Of a DNA stretch of 64,000 nt, positions 63,075 through 64,000 are shown in pieces. Below the pieces are notes generated by a model that saw nothing but the letters and a program-made list of their open reading frames with translations, searched no databases and was not told the DNA's origin. A program made the position numbers and the translations under genes. The stretch spans positions 186,001-250,000 of the forward strand of contig NZ_LHPC01000017.1 of assembly GCF_001297125.1 (NCBI RefSeq). The letters run 5' to 3'. The DNA comes from Pseudomonas sp. RIT-PI-q (GTDB lineage: Bacteria; Pseudomonadota; Gammaproteobacteria; Pseudomonadales; Pseudomonadaceae). Position 1 is the stretch's first letter; each line of letters starts with the position of its first letter.

Positions 63075-64000
63075 TTAGGAATGCATGCTGTGTTGCAGTT
63101 GCGCACCGAAGGCGCAGACCACTTCGTCTTGACCTTTACGGCCGACAATCTGCAGGCCGACTTTCAGCCCGCTACCTTTCAGTTCCACCGGCACCGTCAG
63201 CGCCGGATGGCCGCTGAGGTTGAAAGGCCGGACCAGCGGCGTCATACCGGCCACGGCTTTGCTGGCGCTGCGGGCTTCGATCAGCGTCGGCGGCAGGCTG
63301 GGCATCGTCGGCAACAGCAGCACTTCAAACTGCTCCAGCGCGGCATCCACTTGCTGGCTGAAACGTGCGCGGACTTTTTCGGCTTGCGCCAGCTCCACGG
63401 CATCGGTGCGACTGGCGGCCAGCAGGCGCTGTTCGACATCCGCACCGATCAGGCCCTTGCCGGTGAGGTGACCGAACGCCGCCCAGTTTTCAACATTGAT
63501 CACGCTCAGGCCGGCGGCAAACGCCGCTTCGAATTCACTTAAATGCAAGCTGCTGCGATGCCAACCGGCACGGTCGGCAGCTGCATAGAGGCAGGCTTGC
63601 AACAGCGGATCGCAGGCCACTTCGAGAAAGCCCACGCGGGCATTGCTCGACGGCAAGCCCTGGGCGTGGAAACCCGGACAGATCACCTGCATCGCAGCGA
63701 TCAAATCGTCCATGTCCACCGCGAACGGCCCCACGCAATCGAGGCTGGAAAACTGCGGATGCGCACCGACACGGCTGACCCGCCCATAAGTCGGCTTCAA
63801 CCCGGCAATGCCGCAACAGGCCGCCGGCACCCGCACCGAGCCGCCGGTGTCGGTGCCGATGGCGATGTCCGCCAGGCCCGCCGCGACCGCTGCTGCCGAA
63901 CCACTGGACGAACCGCCCGGCACCCGATCCGGCGCCTGTGGGTTGATCGGCGTGCCGGTCCAGTCGTTGATCCCGGTGACGCCAAACGCCAGCTCATGCA
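63075..64000 (-). CDS. iacH: Amidase signature enzyme, IacH-like (5' end outside window)
   Basis: The open frame runs to the window edge, giving 308 residues of the C-terminal part. The amidase signature is intact: PGGSSSGSAAAVAAG with the cis-serine, then IGTDTGGSVRVPAA with the catalytic serine; the catalytic lysine is further upstream, outside. It precedes the Rieske alpha gene by 34 bases, the order iacH-iacC. In the iac pathway the role of IacH is less certain than that of IacA and IacC. The missing upstream genes would be iacI, iacB and iacA if the synteny holds. Confidence 0.85.
   Translation of the reverse strand, partial: HELAFGVTGINDWTGTPINPQAPDRVPGGSSSGSAAAVAAGLADIAIGTDTGGSVRVPAACCGIAGLKPTYGRVSRVGAHPQFSSLDCVGPFAVDMDDLIAAMQVICPGFHAQGLPSSNARVGFLEVACDPLLQACLYAAADRAGWHRSSLHLSEFEAAFAAGLSVINVENWAAFGHLTGKGLIGADVEQRLLAASRTDAVELAQAEKVRARFSQQVDAALEQFEVLLLPTMPSLPPTLIEARSASKAVAGMTPLVRPFNLSGHPALTVPVELKGSGLKVGLQIVGRKGQDEVVCAFGAQLQHSMHS

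Overview
The window reads as chromosomal DNA of a fluorescent-group Pseudomonas. The evidence is a GC-rich, densely packed gene layout, many LysR/AraC/TetR/LacI/IclR-controlled catabolic operons, an acetoin (aco) operon of Pseudomonas type, an OprB porin, and several families of REP/REPIN elements typical of these genomes. I see no rRNA, tRNA, insertion sequence, phage gene, integrase or CRISPR array. This is an accessory metabolic region made of nutrient-scavenging modules.

Layout. 1-1634: end of a two-component system. 1649-7558 (minus): a six-gene operon with an APC permease, ureohydrolase, polysaccharide-deacetylase-family amidohydrolase, NAD-dependent epimerase, SDR and LysR regulator; the substrate is unknown. 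7833-10994: LysR, divergent agmatinase (speB) and an orphan PotF-like binding protein with a damaged-looking start. 11349-18951: complete acetoin operon acoX-acoA-acoB-acoC-bdh with a sigma-54 promoter and twin upstream palindromes, divergent from acoR. 19175-20629: GlcG-like protein and an aldo/keto reductase. 20699-28535 (minus): OprB porin and a sugar-type ABC transporter whose operon also carries etfBA. 28728-32040: GMC oxidoreductase and aldehyde dehydrogenase. 32158: TetR regulator. 32868-36483: CoA-transferase, divergent acyl-CoA dehydrogenase and SDR. 36503-40686: DUF993, sugar isomerase, MFS and IclR. 40770-42094: broken GlcG remnant and MFS exporter. 42098-46208: LacI, divergent histidinol-dehydrogenase paralogue and GntP transporter. 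46316-48686: PtrR-like LysR and succinate-semialdehyde dehydrogenase. 49123-50307: thiolase. 50366-56244: FeaB-like aldehyde dehydrogenase, cytochrome c, outer-membrane protein and chemoreceptor. 56478-64000: HpaC/IacG-like flavin reductase, FixJ-type regulator, FeaR-like AraC regulator, and the downstream part of an indole-3-acetate (iac)-like operon (iacF, E, D, C, H), truncated by the window end.

How the parts fit. The most interesting unit is a candidate regulon at about 20.7-36.5 kb. The same 19-bp imperfect dyad (RTAACCAACYRGTTRTTTA) occurs at 28588, 32011 and 34466, in front of the ABC/ETF operon, the aldehyde dehydrogenase/GMC operon (and the TetR gene), and the divergent CoA-transferase/acyl-CoA dehydrogenase genes. 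Together they spell uptake, alcohol to aldehyde to acid, acid to acyl-CoA, then acyl-CoA oxidation with a dedicated ETF. This looks like a complete route for an unidentified alcohol-containing substrate. The second theme is amines: agmatine, another guanidino compound, polyamines, succinate semialdehyde, and aromatic amine/indole acetate degradation at the right end. All functions are inferred by reading motifs and recalled family resemblance; no database search was run.
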